A stretch of 64,000 bases of DNA from Mortierella alpina (GCA_029449245.1 JANATF010000004.1:2232001-2296000), one strand, 5' to 3'; positions 41,192 to 53,374 are shown, numbered from the stretch's first letter. A program made the numbers and translations. Notes: generated by a model from the sequence alone, not told the origin.

Positions 41192-41940
41192 CGATTCGAT
41201 GTTGTATGCTTGAGTACGAATGAACGACAAAACAAAAACAAAAAAATGAAAAGAAAACTACAGCAAAAAAAAAAAAAAAAAAAGTTGAAAAAAAAGAGAG
41301 GTAGCGATGAACAACGAATTCCATGGCGGTTTCTGCAAGAGATAACCTCATTTTTATTACCCACACACATCCGACCGTCTCTTGGTACATCCGTTTTGTT
41401 GTCAGTCATTTTTTTTTCAGCGACTTCATCTCAAAATAATAAATTCATCGTTGAGACACGAATATCGCCGGCCTTTTCCTACACTTTCGCATAAAGAGTG
41501 GGGCAAGCACGGAATTGCCAAGAGACACGTCCCTGTGGTCCATGCACGCGATTGATCTGCTATCCGCGGTGAGGTGAGGCAAAATCTAATTTGCAACCAC
41601 AGTCTGCGTCCTTGGCAGTCTCGCTGGTCTTGCAGATGTTGGATAAAGTGAACATGCTTTAGAACTCCGTGCTAGTGTGAGGCAGGGGCAAGAGGAAGGG
41701 AATGCCAAGACCCGTCCGTGGTCATTTGCCATGGGCCTGCCTGCAGTGCTGAGCAGAGTAACAGACTGGACGCCCGCTGCTCCCCAAAAGACTCTTAGAG
41801 TGGCTGCCAGGGACGAACAGGGACGGACAGGGACAGGGACTGGCACATGCCAGCCATTCGTCCCTGGGAAATATAAAAAGGCCTTGGGGCTTGATTTTTA
41901 CTTTTTCCACAATTCATTTCTCACTTTTACTTCAGCGGCC
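41192..41940. promoter_or_regulatory. Lipase-gene promoter with inverted repeat and TATA
   Basis: A poly-A/poly-T rich block near 41230-41300 follows VAC8. Close to the lipase start, CAGGGAC-type units repeat at 41807-41841, and CCAGGGACGAA (41807-41817) is an exact inverted partner of TTCGTCCCTGG (41857-41867). TGGCACATGCCA (41841-41852) sits between the arms. TATAAAAAG follows at 41872-41880, 60 bases before the ATG. Confidence 0.6.
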
Positions 41941-44900
41941 ATGTCCTCGTCGCCCTCCAGCCTATACCCTGCTCTTGTGCAGACAGACCAGCACTCACAC
42001 AGCCCGCAGGATGCCCGCAGCACCTTCGGCTACGACTATGGCCAGCACAGCCCTGCCACCAGCATGCCTTTAGGTAAAAGTGCAGAGTGCAAAGTGTGCA
42101 CATGCACACATGCAGTCTTGCCCAGCACCGCACTATCAGTCTCGACTAACATCTTGTCGCCCACACCCGCAATACAGATACCACCAGAGCTACGAGTGCC
42201 ATTGCCACGGCAGTGGCTATGCCAGCAATGGCATCCACCGCCGTCCAGCCTTCCTCCACTACAGTCTCAACGGCCCTTGCACCCGATAGCACCGAAGGCA
42301 ATTCACCACCGCCCATGACGCTCTCTGTCAACCGACCGATCCCGCTTTCGGCCTACATCTCTCTCTCTCAGGTCGCCATCTCATCTGCTCTAAAAGTGGC
42401 CATGATTTCTACAAGTCTATCCTTGGGTATAGCCAGAACAATTGTCTCGGGAATAGACAAGGTCTTGGGAATCGCCGTCAAAAGCGCTGTTGGGCAAAAT
42501 GACGAAGGCAGTCGAGGGTAAAGCGCCAGCGAATGTCACGTCACCCTTTTTGCTCGTCGCTGTCCCCCCCCCCCCCCCCCCCCCTTCCAACTAACGCAAC
42601 CGTTTATCGTGGATTCTCGTATACGCGCATAGACTATCGCCGGCATCTGTGGCCTCTCTGCCTTTCCGAGCGGCACTCTTGGGCATCAACTTTAGCGACA
42701 TCCTCGTGCAGACGATTCTCGAGACTGTCGATGGATCGGTCAACCTGGCGCTTACGACTGTACAGGATGGACTGGATCTGATGGACACGCTCTTTGGCCC
42801 GGATAGCACATCTCAAACGGGTGAGACCTTCCGTGAAGTATGGGCCATTATCAGCCGGGAATTTACAACGTCTACAGACGGAGAAGGAGGGGCTAAGGGT
42901 GGATACCCTGCGCTGGAAGGGATGCGCCTTCTTATGGCATACGTCGCTATACAGTTTGCCACCTCAGAGCAGTGGGAGACCATCCGGGTTCGAACGCAAG
43001 GCCGTCCTGTGGGAGAGTGCCTCGAATCAAAGGACGAGGAACTGGGATCAAGTACGGCATGGAGCGCGACCGAGGCTTGGCCAGCGGAATGGACACGTCA
43101 GGGATTCGGAGGCATGACTGCCGACGAACTGCTGCAGGAAGAACGGTGGCTCGAACTCAGAGAACAGCGAGAGGGCCGATCCGCGGCCAGCTTCTCACCT
43201 ATATCGTCTGAATCCCGACTTGGCAACCCCGGCTCTCCAAATCCGGAATTGACCAACTTTTTGGCTGCTTCATATCGATTCTCAAGGTTTTGCTCGGCGA
43301 TGTATGGGTCCATGTTCTTGGAGATCATGGGCGCTCCGGAAAGATACCCACCCCATATCCCCTCAGAGAGCATTTCGTCTTCCTCCGGAACCCCTGCGCC
43401 AGCGACCGCAGCATCGTCGTCAGAGCGTTCTGGAAATACAGCGACAGCCAACAACGCGGATGACCATCATTTTCACCACTACACTGGCACACCCCTGGGC
43501 TCGATTCTATATTCGTCTGATACCGCTGCGACGATCCAGGACGGATTTTACAGCCCTCGATACTATTTGCTCGACGACGTCGAGACTAAACAGATTGTGC
43601 TCGTGCTACGAGGCACGAAATCGCTGCACGATTTGATGATCGACCTGACTTGCGATGGTGCAGATCTATGGCTCGATCACGACACGACACCGTTGCGAGA
43701 TGCGCATGGCAATATTGTTGTGGAAGAGCGCCTCGTGGAAGTGGAGGTGTCTTATGGGCCGGGAATCAATCACAACAACGATGATACCAAAAGCAACAGC
43801 AGTAAAGGAGCGATACCAAGAAAGAGAAAGCCTTTTAGAGTCCATACAGGGTTCCTCAAGGCCGCCCGGACGATTGCGTCCGCAGAGACCATTGGAATCC
43901 AGGAAAAGGTCAAGGCGGCACTGGAGGCTCGACCGGACTACTCGTTGCTGTTGATCGGCCACTCATTGGGCGCTGGAATTGCTTCAGTCCTGTCGATGCT
44001 CTGGGCGGACCCTGCGACAGGGCTGACGCCTGAAATGCCAAGCCATTCTCTAGGAACCAGCAGCAGTCTAAATGGAAACCGCGGGACAGGAGGGTCTCCT
44101 AGGGACTTTTATCTCCCAGGATATCTGCCTTTGAACAATGCAGATTCTTTTCTCCCCCCTGGTCGTCGTGTGAGATGCTATGCCTATGGCTCGCCTAAAA
44201 TTATGTGTCCTCGATTAAGCAAACGCGCCATCAAGGTAACGAACAAGTCGCCTATGAGCCGGACCGATGAGTATTTCTGTAACTTTGCTAACCCCTGTGC
44301 TTGTTAATTTGCATTATTCATAAATATAGCTGGTGACAAGCATCTCCTATGGCGACGACGTTGTTGGGCGCTTGTCGCTTGGAAGTGTCCGCAACATTGG
44401 GCATGCAATGCGTGCACTGTTGGCGATGAGACCAGCCCCACCGCCTTCGCCGCCAACATCAGCTTCACCGTCCCCTCCATCATCTCCAACTATGAATCCG
44501 TCCTCAACCGAAGTCGAGCTGCTTCATGATTCATCCGAGACCTTGGGGGACCTTTTGGAACAAGAAGGAGAAGGAGTGGATCACTCGGAGCAACAGCAGC
44601 AGGAGGCACGGTATAAAAGGAGACGTGAAAGACGCGAAAGGCGGGAGAAGAGGAGCAAGAACAAGCCTGCTCAGCAGAGCATTGGGCTTGAAATTGTTCA
44701 AAAGGTCATTCGCTGGCGTCTGACCAAGGAAGAGCATCTCTTTGACGAGTTTATGGACATTCGGCGGGCGATGCATCGTGAGATGGAAAAGTATCAGGAG
44801 ACCTATGACGGAGGTGACTTTTATACGGACGATCAGGAGTCCATGATGCAAGAGTTGGATACGAGCAAGGTGACGCCGGTTCTTGTCCCGGCTGGCAAGG

Positions 44901-45529
44901 TGTTGTGGATCCGCCCGACGACGTTGGAGAAGGAGCTGGAGAATCAAGAGACGAAGGAACATCCGTTTGAGAGTGTGCTCCATCAGTTCGAGTGGGATCA
45001 TCCGCTCGGACGCGACCCTGCTTCACTGCTGGTCCCAACACCGATCTCCCAGCAACTGCAGAGTCATCTCCAGGATGATCCGGCTGACAGTGCCTCTATG
45101 CGGACATTCAAGTCGACTGTTCGATCGGGTCTGTTCTCGGCCCCGGTCTCGTCGTCTACTCTCCCATCGCAAACACATGCACCTGTTGCAGTCTCTCCGT
45201 TGACAAGCGCAGAGACCGCAGCCCCGGTGGTCGGCGGCAGCCATCATCTTCGACCTCCTGTCCTGAACCGTCGAACGTCGCTGGACTCTGTTGCGACGTT
45301 TACGAGTGGTTTTTCTGCCACGACGACCTCGCCGACGTCGTTGCACCCTGGCTCGCAGAACACGGATAAGCTGCTGTATCGCATGTACGCAGTGCCTCAG
45401 CCCGAGCATGTCTTTGACGAGATGCTGTTCTCGCGGCGCATGTGGTCGGACCACCTGCCGCTGACTTATGAGTTTATCCTCGCGGGCAAGCATGCCATCC
45501 CGGTGACAAGCACAGAGTCGTCGACTTGA
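41941..45529 (+). CDS. Class 3 lipase, sn1-specific diacylglycerol lipase-like
   Basis: Four exons: 41941-42073, 42178-42517, 42633-44235 and 44330-45529, in phase, giving 1,091 residues. The core contains VLVLRGTKSLHDLMIDLTCD (oxyanion region) and LLIGHSLGAG with the nucleophile Ser at about 602. SISYGDDVVGRLS follows directly after the last intron (Asp about 701) and WSDHLPLTYEF near the C-terminus offers the His. This triad order and size fit the diacylglycerol lipase group of class 3 lipases, which cleave the sn-1 acyl chain of diacylglycerol. The N-terminal region is Ala/Ser/Pro-rich with hydrophobic stretches rather than clear four-TM topology. Large Ser-rich inserts interrupt the core. 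Intron 2 contains a run of about 20 C (42567-42584). Confidence 0.82.
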
Positions 45530-45894
45530 GTTTCATGTTCATACTTTTGACAAAATGATATAAACTACCGCCACACTGCCTTTCGAGGGCCATAGGGAGA
45601 CCTGTGTTCTTGAGGTGACCTTGGGACTCCCCAACATTCCCGGGATCTCTCCATTTGCATGCCGCCATTTCGGAGTGACCAGTGCCCCTCCTCTCCTCAT
45701 AAACCTCGCACTCTGTTCATTCTCAACATTGCTCGTGTACGACGCAGCTCCCGCTCTTGCCCGCACCTTCACTCTATTGCCAGCCTTCTTGCGCCTTACG
45801 ACCCCTGTCTGCGCCTCTCTACAGCCTCGATCGAGCATTCCATTCACAAGCTGCACCATCCCGTCGTAGTGCTCTGCCCAAAACGACGTCTTCA
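45530..45894. other. Gap between lipase and COX16 genes
   Basis: 365 bases. The frame of COX16 stays open upstream to about 45757 and looks like a presequence, but it has no ATG, so it is treated as 5' leader. Confidence 0.5.
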
Positions 45895-46290
45895 ATGGTG
45901 TTTGCCAACAAGACCTACGGAGTCGCCACGCCAGCGGATCGCTTTGCACAGGCCACCAAGAAGCGGCCCGTCCTTTACTTTGGCCTGCCCTTTGTGCTCA
46001 CGGTCGTCATTGGCTCCTTTGCTCTCTCGGAATTAACCGCCACCAAATACAATGTCCATGACAACCGGACCAAGGCCATGTCCAAAGAGGAAGGACTGAA
46101 GCTGTCCAAGAACAGACGAAAGCTGGATCTGCAGGAAGAGTACTGGAGACTGCAGGCACAGGACATTGATGACGATTGGGAGATCAAGCGAGTGGATACC
46201 CAGGCCGTACCGGGAGTGACAACCTCGCCTACCGCCTCACAAGCAACAGAATCCTCAACAGCACCTGCATCTTCCACCACCTCAACATAG
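45895..46290 (+). CDS. COX16: Cytochrome c oxidase assembly protein Cox16
   Basis: 131 residues, single exon. RPVLYFGLPFVLTVVIGSFA is the inner-membrane span with the family GLPF motif. It is followed by LTATKYNVHDNRTKAMSKEE, then NRRKLDLQEEYWRLQ and DDDWEIKRV, the conserved Cox16 C-terminal region. It helps assemble COX1/COX2 modules of complex IV. The tail after VDTQAVPG is Ser/Thr/Ala-rich and poorly conserved. The ATG at 45895 gives the usual Cox16 N-terminus. It is convergent with PPX1, 119 bases away. Confidence 0.9.
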   Translation: MVFANKTYGVATPADRFAQATKKRPVLYFGLPFVLTVVIGSFALSELTATKYNVHDNRTKAMSKEEGLKLSKNRRKLDLQEEYWRLQAQDIDDDWEIKRVDTQAVPGVTTSPTASQATESSTAPASSTTST

Positions 46291-46409
46291 TCCAGTACAA
46301 TAAAGATTCATTGATTCGATTTTCAGTCGAAGACTGTCAGGAAGGAGGATTTCGCTTTTTCGACTCGGGATCACCGAGTGAACCCACCCTCCAATATATA
46401 TATATACAT

Positions 46410-47881
46410 CTACATATTCGACTGCTTGGAATCCGACGACGTCAATAGCTTCTCCACGATCGGTGCGATCTGCTTGCGCGAGAACGAGATGTCGTGCTGT
46501 TGATAGGCCCTCCCACCCCTCTGGACAAATTCTTGCTGGTCCACAACAGTTGTCCTCTTCAGCTTTAGTTCTGTAGCGGTCTCCAGCTGGGCCGAAAAGC
46601 CCTGCAGCCCCTTGGACCGAGGGTCCAAGATGATTTGGCGCTGGTACCCTCCATTGTTAGGTCCAAGATCTTGGCCCAAGAGGACCATGAGCAACTGCAA
46701 GCCTCTTTTGTGGGCCCACTTGTCCAAGGCCTGTAGAATGGCATCCTTCCCATGGCGCTTCACGAGCATGTCGATCACTCCATTCACACTACTGATGCCA
46801 ACAAGGACCGTCTCACCCGTGCTGGTCTGATTCACCGCCCATTCCTTGTAATCCTTGCGGAGAAGATCATAGAACGAGAGTTTGGAGGTGTCCTGACGGG
46901 CTGTATCGATGGTGGTAAAGATGCTTGTCAAACAGTTGGGGTCACCAGTGTGCGGCATGAGCTGCTGTGCAATCTTGATATCCAGAGGCGTGACCTTTTT
47001 GAACTCTGGGTTCAGATTCCGGGTATCGATCAGGACGGGGCCAAGCAAGAGTCGTGCGCTTTGTTGAATCCAATCCGGCTCACCCTTGCCACCCGTTGCC
47101 TTCAGGTCGAGTGCGATAGTATCGTTCAGGAACTGGTCCGCTATCAGACTGGCGCACGAGCCCACGGTTTCGATCCTCCTGATCTTGGTGGTGTCCTTGT
47201 AAAGGCCTGCGTCGACGTGATGATCGAGGATGCCCACGACTTTGGCGGTGCTCAAGGAGGACATGCCTACAGCGAGTTGGTTGTGGTCGACAAGGAAGAC
47301 CGAGAGCTGATCCGGACCACGCTGGAGGATGGATTCTAACTGGGGGAGTTGGTCCCGGAAAAAGAGGTGGTCTGTATTGATGTTGCTCGAGGCGAGGAGA
47401 TAGACGACGTCGGACCTCAGGGCGAGGTCTTGACGGTCAATGTTGACGAATGGGATGACAATGGCATTGGACTGGCCCAGGACAGACTGCTGCAGACGGG
47501 AGAGGAAATACGAGGTGGTGACAGCAGAGACGATCGAGTCGAGGTCTAGAGTGGGTGGGAGAAGAAACAGAATACGAAGAAAAGCACACATTCAGGCCAG
47601 GTCAGGTCAGGGGCGGAAACATTTAGAATGTCCAAGGAGAAAAGGGATTAATGAAGCGCGGTTGGGCACCTACCGGCGGATTCGTTTCCAGACACGACGA
47701 TGACTGGCGCGGTGGGCTCGGCCTTGAGACGGGGCTGGATCGAGGCGAGGAATGTGTCCATGGCTGTGGTGCGGCGAGGAAGGACACAAGCGGGTTGAGA
47801 GACAGGAGCGGACTGGAGCTGCAGGAACGGAAGGGCGAGCACGAATAGCAGCAAATTCGCGGGACTGGCCTTGAGAATCAT
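46410..47881 (-). CDS. PPX1: Exopolyphosphatase (DHH family)
   Basis: Two exons on minus: 47881-47674 and 47545-46410, giving 447 residues, or 407 from an internal ATG at 47761 (yeast Ppx1 is 397). The junction rebuilds VSGNESADLDSIVSAV, the first DHH-family metal motif. VFLVDHNQ, GILDHHVD and the VGSCASLIAD loop follow, then the DHHA2-type C-terminal domain (RHGKDAILQALDKWA). It releases phosphate from polyphosphate chain ends using Mg2+/Mn2+. The first 40 residues contain LLLFVLALPFLQLQSA, a convincing signal-peptide-like helix not expected in cytosolic Ppx1. Two starts could give secretory/vacuolar and cytosolic forms. Seven GTGTAGG-type repeats lie about 150 bases upstream of the first ATG. 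Confidence 0.9.
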
Positions 47882-49141
47882 GTCGCGTCAACCTGTGTGA
47901 TCGTCTTGGACGCCTCGCTGATAACTCACGCGCTAGCAATGCGTTGATGGCGAGTTCAGACTTGTAGACAACGAGAGAGATCGGGGTCGAGAGCTGCCAC
48001 AAGAAGAAGAGACGCGAGAGAGAGAGAGATGTAGGGTGTAGGGTGTAGGGTATAGGGTGTAGGGTGTAGGGTGTAGGGGACCTCAGTTGCATGCATGATC
48101 CAAAGAGGGGTCAAGATATTGAAAGATCAAGGCTACGTTCGCGAGATGGAATCAAGAATGTTGAAGAAGAGACAAGGGCTTTCAGAACCCTCGCTTTAAT
48201 AGACCTTCTTTTAGAGCATCTCGAAAGCTGTGTTCTCCTTGCACCAAGCTGAGCTCGCCAGCTCTCGGTAGTGTATCACCTTCGTCAGCCCCCCCGCCTT
48301 CCAGGGGAGTGCACCTTCATCCACCAGCGAAAATGCTATAGATAGTCTTCTAAATAAATATGTCCGTTTGCAGTCCCTTCGCCCTCACTTGGTGTGGCCT
48401 GAACTCAGGATGTGGTATGCATTCCCTGGACCCTTTTCATATTGACTCACTCAAGCAGGCAACCAAGTCAATAGAATGAGCGCTGGAGCAATACTTCACA
48501 GGCTACCAGTCACACCACAACGATACATAACTGTGCAGCTGGTCACTTCTTTTATACTTCGAAGATTCGACCACCCGCACCTCGATGCCCAGCCTTTCTC
48601 CAGCCTACATACTGCGCTGCGTGCCTTGAATGCACCTTACAGCATTGTACGTGTTATGGCCCCCAGATATGCAAATATGTCAGCAGCTTTAAACCCTCGT
48701 GCAGGATTCCCATCGCTTCCATTGAACTCCGCTGCCAGCAAAACAATTTCGTGACCGCGCTTCTCGCGCCATTTGCTCGTCAATTGCTGCTGTCCTGTTG
48801 TGCAGTTGGATGCGCTCAGTGGGCACGGCCAGCAGGTGTTTTTTTTTTTTTTCTTCTGACTCGCTCGTGAATTCCTCATCCTCTTTCTTTCGCATCGCTC
48901 TCCACTTTCCTCCTCCTCACCCAACCCAACACAACGCCTTCTGCTGCTCCTCCAAGTAGCCATCAACACTCTTGACTTTGAATTCTTGCTCCTCTCGCGC
49001 CCTGTTCATCGCAAGGCCATATCTGTTTCCCTACCCCGCATTTTCCTTGTTCGCCTTGTACTATTTTTCCACGCTCTGTTCTTTTCATTATCAATTTCAT
49101 CCCACCCTCTGAACATCCACATACCGCACACACATCAAAAG
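47882..49141. other. Divergent region between PPX1 and ZWF1
   Basis: About 1.26 kb. It holds the telomere-like repeat at 48030-48078, a poly-T tract near 48840-48852, and a long pyrimidine-rich leader (48890-49140) before the ZWF1 ATG. A frame at 48476-48754 has no recognisable features and is not called. Confidence 0.5.
48030..48078 (+). repeat. Telomere-like TGTAGGG tandem repeat, seven units
   Basis: Seven contiguous 7-bp units of TGTAGGG (the fourth is TATAGGG) directly after a GA-rich stretch. The unit differs from the canonical fungal TTAGGG by one substitution-like change and one added base. It lies in the 5' flank of PPX1, far from any contig end in this window. Confidence 0.9.
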
Positions 49142-52100
49142 ATGACCTCCGCCACTACCACTGCCATCAATGGAAGGCCTGTTTTCACTGTCGTAGGCAA
49201 GTGGCCATATGCTACCTCATTTATCATCCTTCTCCAGCCGTAGCCATGCTCGTCAGCGCCGTCGAGGGACTTGATCCAGCTGTACTGCGCTGCTGGTTGA
49301 AAGAACACTCAGATCCTTGGTTAGTAACACAGGCTGCTCTCTTTCTCGCTCATGCTCGCTCTCTAGTCCTCGGCGCCTCGGGTGATCTGGCCAAGAAAAA
49401 GACTTTCCCAGCCTTGTTTGGTCTCTTCCTGCATGGCCACATCGCTCCCACAACCCGGATCGTGGGCTATGCGCGCACAAAGATGGATCGGCCCGACTTT
49501 TTGAAGCGAGTCGCACAGTACATCAAGAACACGACCACGCCAAAGGTCAAGACCATGCTCGATCAGTTTTTGGACCAATGCACCTACGTCTCTGGCGTGT
49601 ACGATCAGGACTCTGGTTTCCAGGCTCTTGAGAAGGAGCTTAAGAGAGTCGAGGCTGAGACCAAAACGGTCGATCGATTGTACTACATGGCCCTGCCTCC
49701 GTCAGTCTTCATCCCCGTCGCAAACGGACTGAAGAAGAACTGCTATACCACCCGGGGTGTCAACCGCCTCATTGTCGAGAAGCCCTTTGGAATGGATCTC
49801 GAGAGCTCGCGTACGCTGTCCAAGGCCCTTGGCGCTCTTTACAGAGAAGACGAGGTAAAGGAGACGGGATACTTCATGCATTCCAATGGCCCCACCCCCC
49901 ACCTTCATAATCCATGCAACAATCGCATGTTTGGAAGCGCTACTTTTCTTGTTTCTCCTTTATTTTGGTTTCTTTGTTTTTTTTTGTTGGGAGCACACAC
50001 TCAAAAGCGAACGACCACAACGTTCTGTATTTCATTGGATGAGTAATGCGGGGTCATTGTTGGGTTTAACACAAGGGAAGAGAGGCTTCCGATCGAACCA
50101 TGAGGATGCAGGTTGCGTGGTGAAATGCAGTGCATACGAACCAGGGAACCGAGGCTCGATTCAGGCGAAGCACGACAAGCAGCTTTGCTTTCTAAGCACC
50201 GGTGGTGGACTGAACTGGGAGAACTTTAGCCGGGTGTGTGTGTGTGTTTTCCCACTGAGAGTACATGTGCGTGCGTGTGCATGTCTGCGCAGGATGATTC
50301 TTCTACCGTCGGCCTGTGAGATAAGCAACTCGCTTTTACCATTTTCTTTTTTGATGAGTGTGCTGATTAAGCCTTTCGGTTCCCTCGTGAGTGTACACCG
50401 TGCGTTAGCCACTTTGAAGGTCGATTAGAAATTACTTTTTTTCTATCCACTGCAGTCCACAGCTGGCCTATCAATCGCGCAGCCGGCTGGGAGGGGCGGG
50501 CTGAAAAGGTTTTGAGTAAAGATTGCTGGATCGATATTTCTGACGTGATCTGTGGTGATCGCCATCGTTTACGTCCCCATCGCACTTTTTTTACCAGTCT
50601 TTGTCCCAGCTCTGACGTGACCAGCAAAAGATTGTGGGAGAACCACAACTGATATCTTTCTGGACTTCAATTGTTCTTTCTTTCTGGGTTTTGTGAGATG
50701 GGGCAATGCGATTGAGAGCCAGCTGCAGTGATGTGGGTGTATTAGGATATGGAGCAGGTAAGCGTGAACTGGACGCGTGAGGTTTCTGCGCATACCACGA
50801 TCAGGTCAGATTACTGTGAGCTTTCGCCCAACGAGCAGGAAAGAGCAGGGAGGGTGAAATCTTTTTATCGATTCTCGTGTACAGTGCTTTCGAACAATGA
50901 TAAGATTCGTACCAGAAGGGTCGTGGGCTGCATACCAAGTGACGGGGCTTCACTTTTGCGCCAGGAACAGGTATTGCTCGAGAAGGCAAGCCGAATTTGC
51001 CAAGTGCCAACATCTTCGATATTTTTTTTTTGGGTGGGGCGAGAGAAGAGCAGTGTGGATGAACGAGTGCAACATCAGAGTGACAGATTAGGGCGACGTT
51101 TCTGATTGGCGCGATTGGAACTCCCTTTTTTTTTTTTTCTTTTTTTTTTTTATCAGTCGTTCGCTCAGTGTCTGATAAAGGCTACTCGTACTAAACGCGC
51201 TTATGCATGCGCGAATGAACGCGAGAGATGCACGTCAACTAACCATGCAACGTAACTCACTAGATTTACCGCATTGATCACTACCTTGGCAAGGAGATGG
51301 TCAAAAACATCATGATCCTGCGCTTTACGAACCAGATCTTTGGCTCCTGCTGGGACAAGGAGCATATCTCGAATGTTCAGATCACCTTCAAAGAGAAGAT
51401 CGGCACCGAAGGCCGTGGCGGCTACTTTGATGAGTTTGGCATCATGCGCGATGTCATGCAAAACCGTAAGTGTTTACTGCATCAGCGTAGCTGTAGCTCT
51501 ATAGCACTGACTATACTACAGAGGCAGGACTGTGGCTAACATTGCGCTATGAAACACTTTATCACTCGATATTAGATCTTTTCCAGATTCTGTCCTTGAT
51601 TGCGATGGAAGCACCTGCCTCTCTGAGCGCTGAGGACATTCGCAACGCCAAGGTAAAGGCAGTTACATTGTAGTCTGGTATGTGATGCAACCATAATAGT
51701 ACAAAATTCTAATTAGCATCTCTGGACCGCACCAATAGGTTGATGTTCTTCGCAAGATTCCACCTGTGGTCGAATCTGAGGTCCTCTTGGGCCAGTACGG
51801 TAAATCTGAGGACGGCACTCTGCCCTCGTACCTCGACGACGACACCGTCCCCAAGGGCAGCAAGACTGCCACTTTCGCCGCTGCAGCATTCCACATTCAC
51901 CACCCTCGATGGGAGGGTGTCCCCTTCGTGCTCAAGTGTGGCAAAGCCTTGGATCAGCAAAAGGTTGAAATTCGCATCCAGTTCAAGGACTTGGGCAACA
52001 ACTTGTTCCAAAAGGACGTTGCAGCTCGTAACGAACTTGTCATCAGAGTCCAGCCCGAGGAGGCTGTCTACCTCAAGATGACCCAGAAGTTGCCCGGCCT

Positions 52101-52476
52101 TGGCATGGAGACTGTGATGTCAGAGCTGGATTTGTCCTACCATTCCAGGTTCCCCAACATGTCGGTACCGGATGCATACGAGAACTTGATCTTGGATGCC
52201 ATTATGGGAGAGCAGTCCAACTTTGTGAGAAGCGACGAGCTGGATGAGGCGTGGAGGATCTTCACCCCAGTCTTGCACAAGATTGACCGCGGATTGGTGC
52301 CTGTTGAGATTTACCCCTATGGCTCAAGGGGACCCAAGCATCTGCCTGAGTTTGTGTCGCGGTTCGGATTTGAGAGACATTCACAGGCTTACTCCTGGCC
52401 TGCCACCTCTCAGACGGCAGCATCAGCATCAGCAGCGTCGTCTGCTGCCTCGGCTAACGCAGACAGCAAGCTTTGA
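49142..52476 (+). CDS. ZWF1: Glucose-6-phosphate 1-dehydrogenase
   Basis: Five exons: 49142-49196, 49367-49854, 51264-51465, 51576-51652 and 51739-52476, in phase, giving 519 residues (yeast Zwf1 is 505). [12 protein letters not shown] is the NADP-binding fingerprint, [13 protein letters not shown] follows, and RIDHYLGKE (exon 3) contains the catalytic His/Lys site. It catalyses the first, NADPH-producing step of the oxidative pentose phosphate pathway in the cytosol, a main NADPH source for lipid synthesis in oleaginous fungi. Intron 1 starts GCAAGT (GC-AG type); no GT donor keeps the frame. Intron 2 is 1,409 bases, by far the longest here. The C-terminus ends in an Ala/Ser run. Confidence 0.95.
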
Positions 52477-52700
52477 GAGTGTTGGCTCGTCTGATCCCCT
52501 TTGATTATTTTTATTTTATTTTTTTTTGGGGTCAAGAAACTCTCATCGAGTCAGGAATGGAAGAACCAATATGTATGTACATAGACTCTATCTCAGTAAA
52601 AACTTCAATGGTACATCCAGCAAGCATCTTTTGGGGTTCTCCTAGCATCGCAGTCCTTGCAAAAGCAAAACAATTGATACGCCTTGGCTCTGGTGCAAAG

Positions 52701-53366
52701 TACAGTCCACACCCGCATTAAGTAGCATTTTGCTACCTAATCCGATTTTGGGTATTCTTTCACTTGGGCGAAGGGCGCGCGTCCCATGTAAAAATATCAT
52801 ATGGGGATATCATTTCGTGATATCTCTCGTACGAATCCCATGTAAAATCTCAAAATCCACATTGACTTCCTTGAAAACATCATTCCTGGGTCTAAATAGC
52901 TCAAACTCCTCAGGATCCCACCCTGTGATTGTGGGTATACATCCTGGTAATCAGAGCTTGTTATGCGAAAGAATGGGGCCCTCGGATGACAAAGTACGGA
53001 TCCATCAATATTCTAATAGTACGTGTCAGCCATGGTGTTTTCAAAAATCAAATTGGGAGCGCATTTCAAATCCGCCTTAGTACACGCCCTGTCAGAGGTA
53101 ACTGATGTCCGTCCTATTTCCCTATGGCTTTCTGTGCGTCAACAACCACGAAGAAAAGATTTGGCTCCACAGTCACTTGCGTATTTGATTGCCGATTTTC
53201 AAATACATCGGCCATTGAGCAGGTGTGCAAACACGCAACCTTTTGGGCTCAGAAGAAATCGAAATCGGCTGTCAAAAAGGCCATAACTGACACCCACTAT
53301 TGCATGGAAGTTATGCGCAATTCGGATTAGGTAGCAAAATGCTACTTAATCCGGGTGTGGACTGTA
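52701..53366. mobile_element. Tc1/mariner-type MITE, 662 bp
   Basis: Inverted repeats of 43 bp at 52703-52745 and 53322-53364 differ at one position. They begin CAGTCCACACCCG and end TAATCCGA, and are flanked by TA on both sides (52701-52702, 53365-53366). CAGT-type ends plus a TA target duplication are characteristic of Tc1/mariner elements. The interior has no credible transposase frame, so this is a non-autonomous or gutted copy. Each repeat itself contains a small palindrome (GTAGCATTTTGCTAC). Confidence 0.85.
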
Positions 53367-53374
53367 ACTGACTG

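Noticed and set aside
45757-45894. N-terminal presequence extension of COX16
   Set aside because: The frame is open but has no ATG, and the shorter protein matches the family start.
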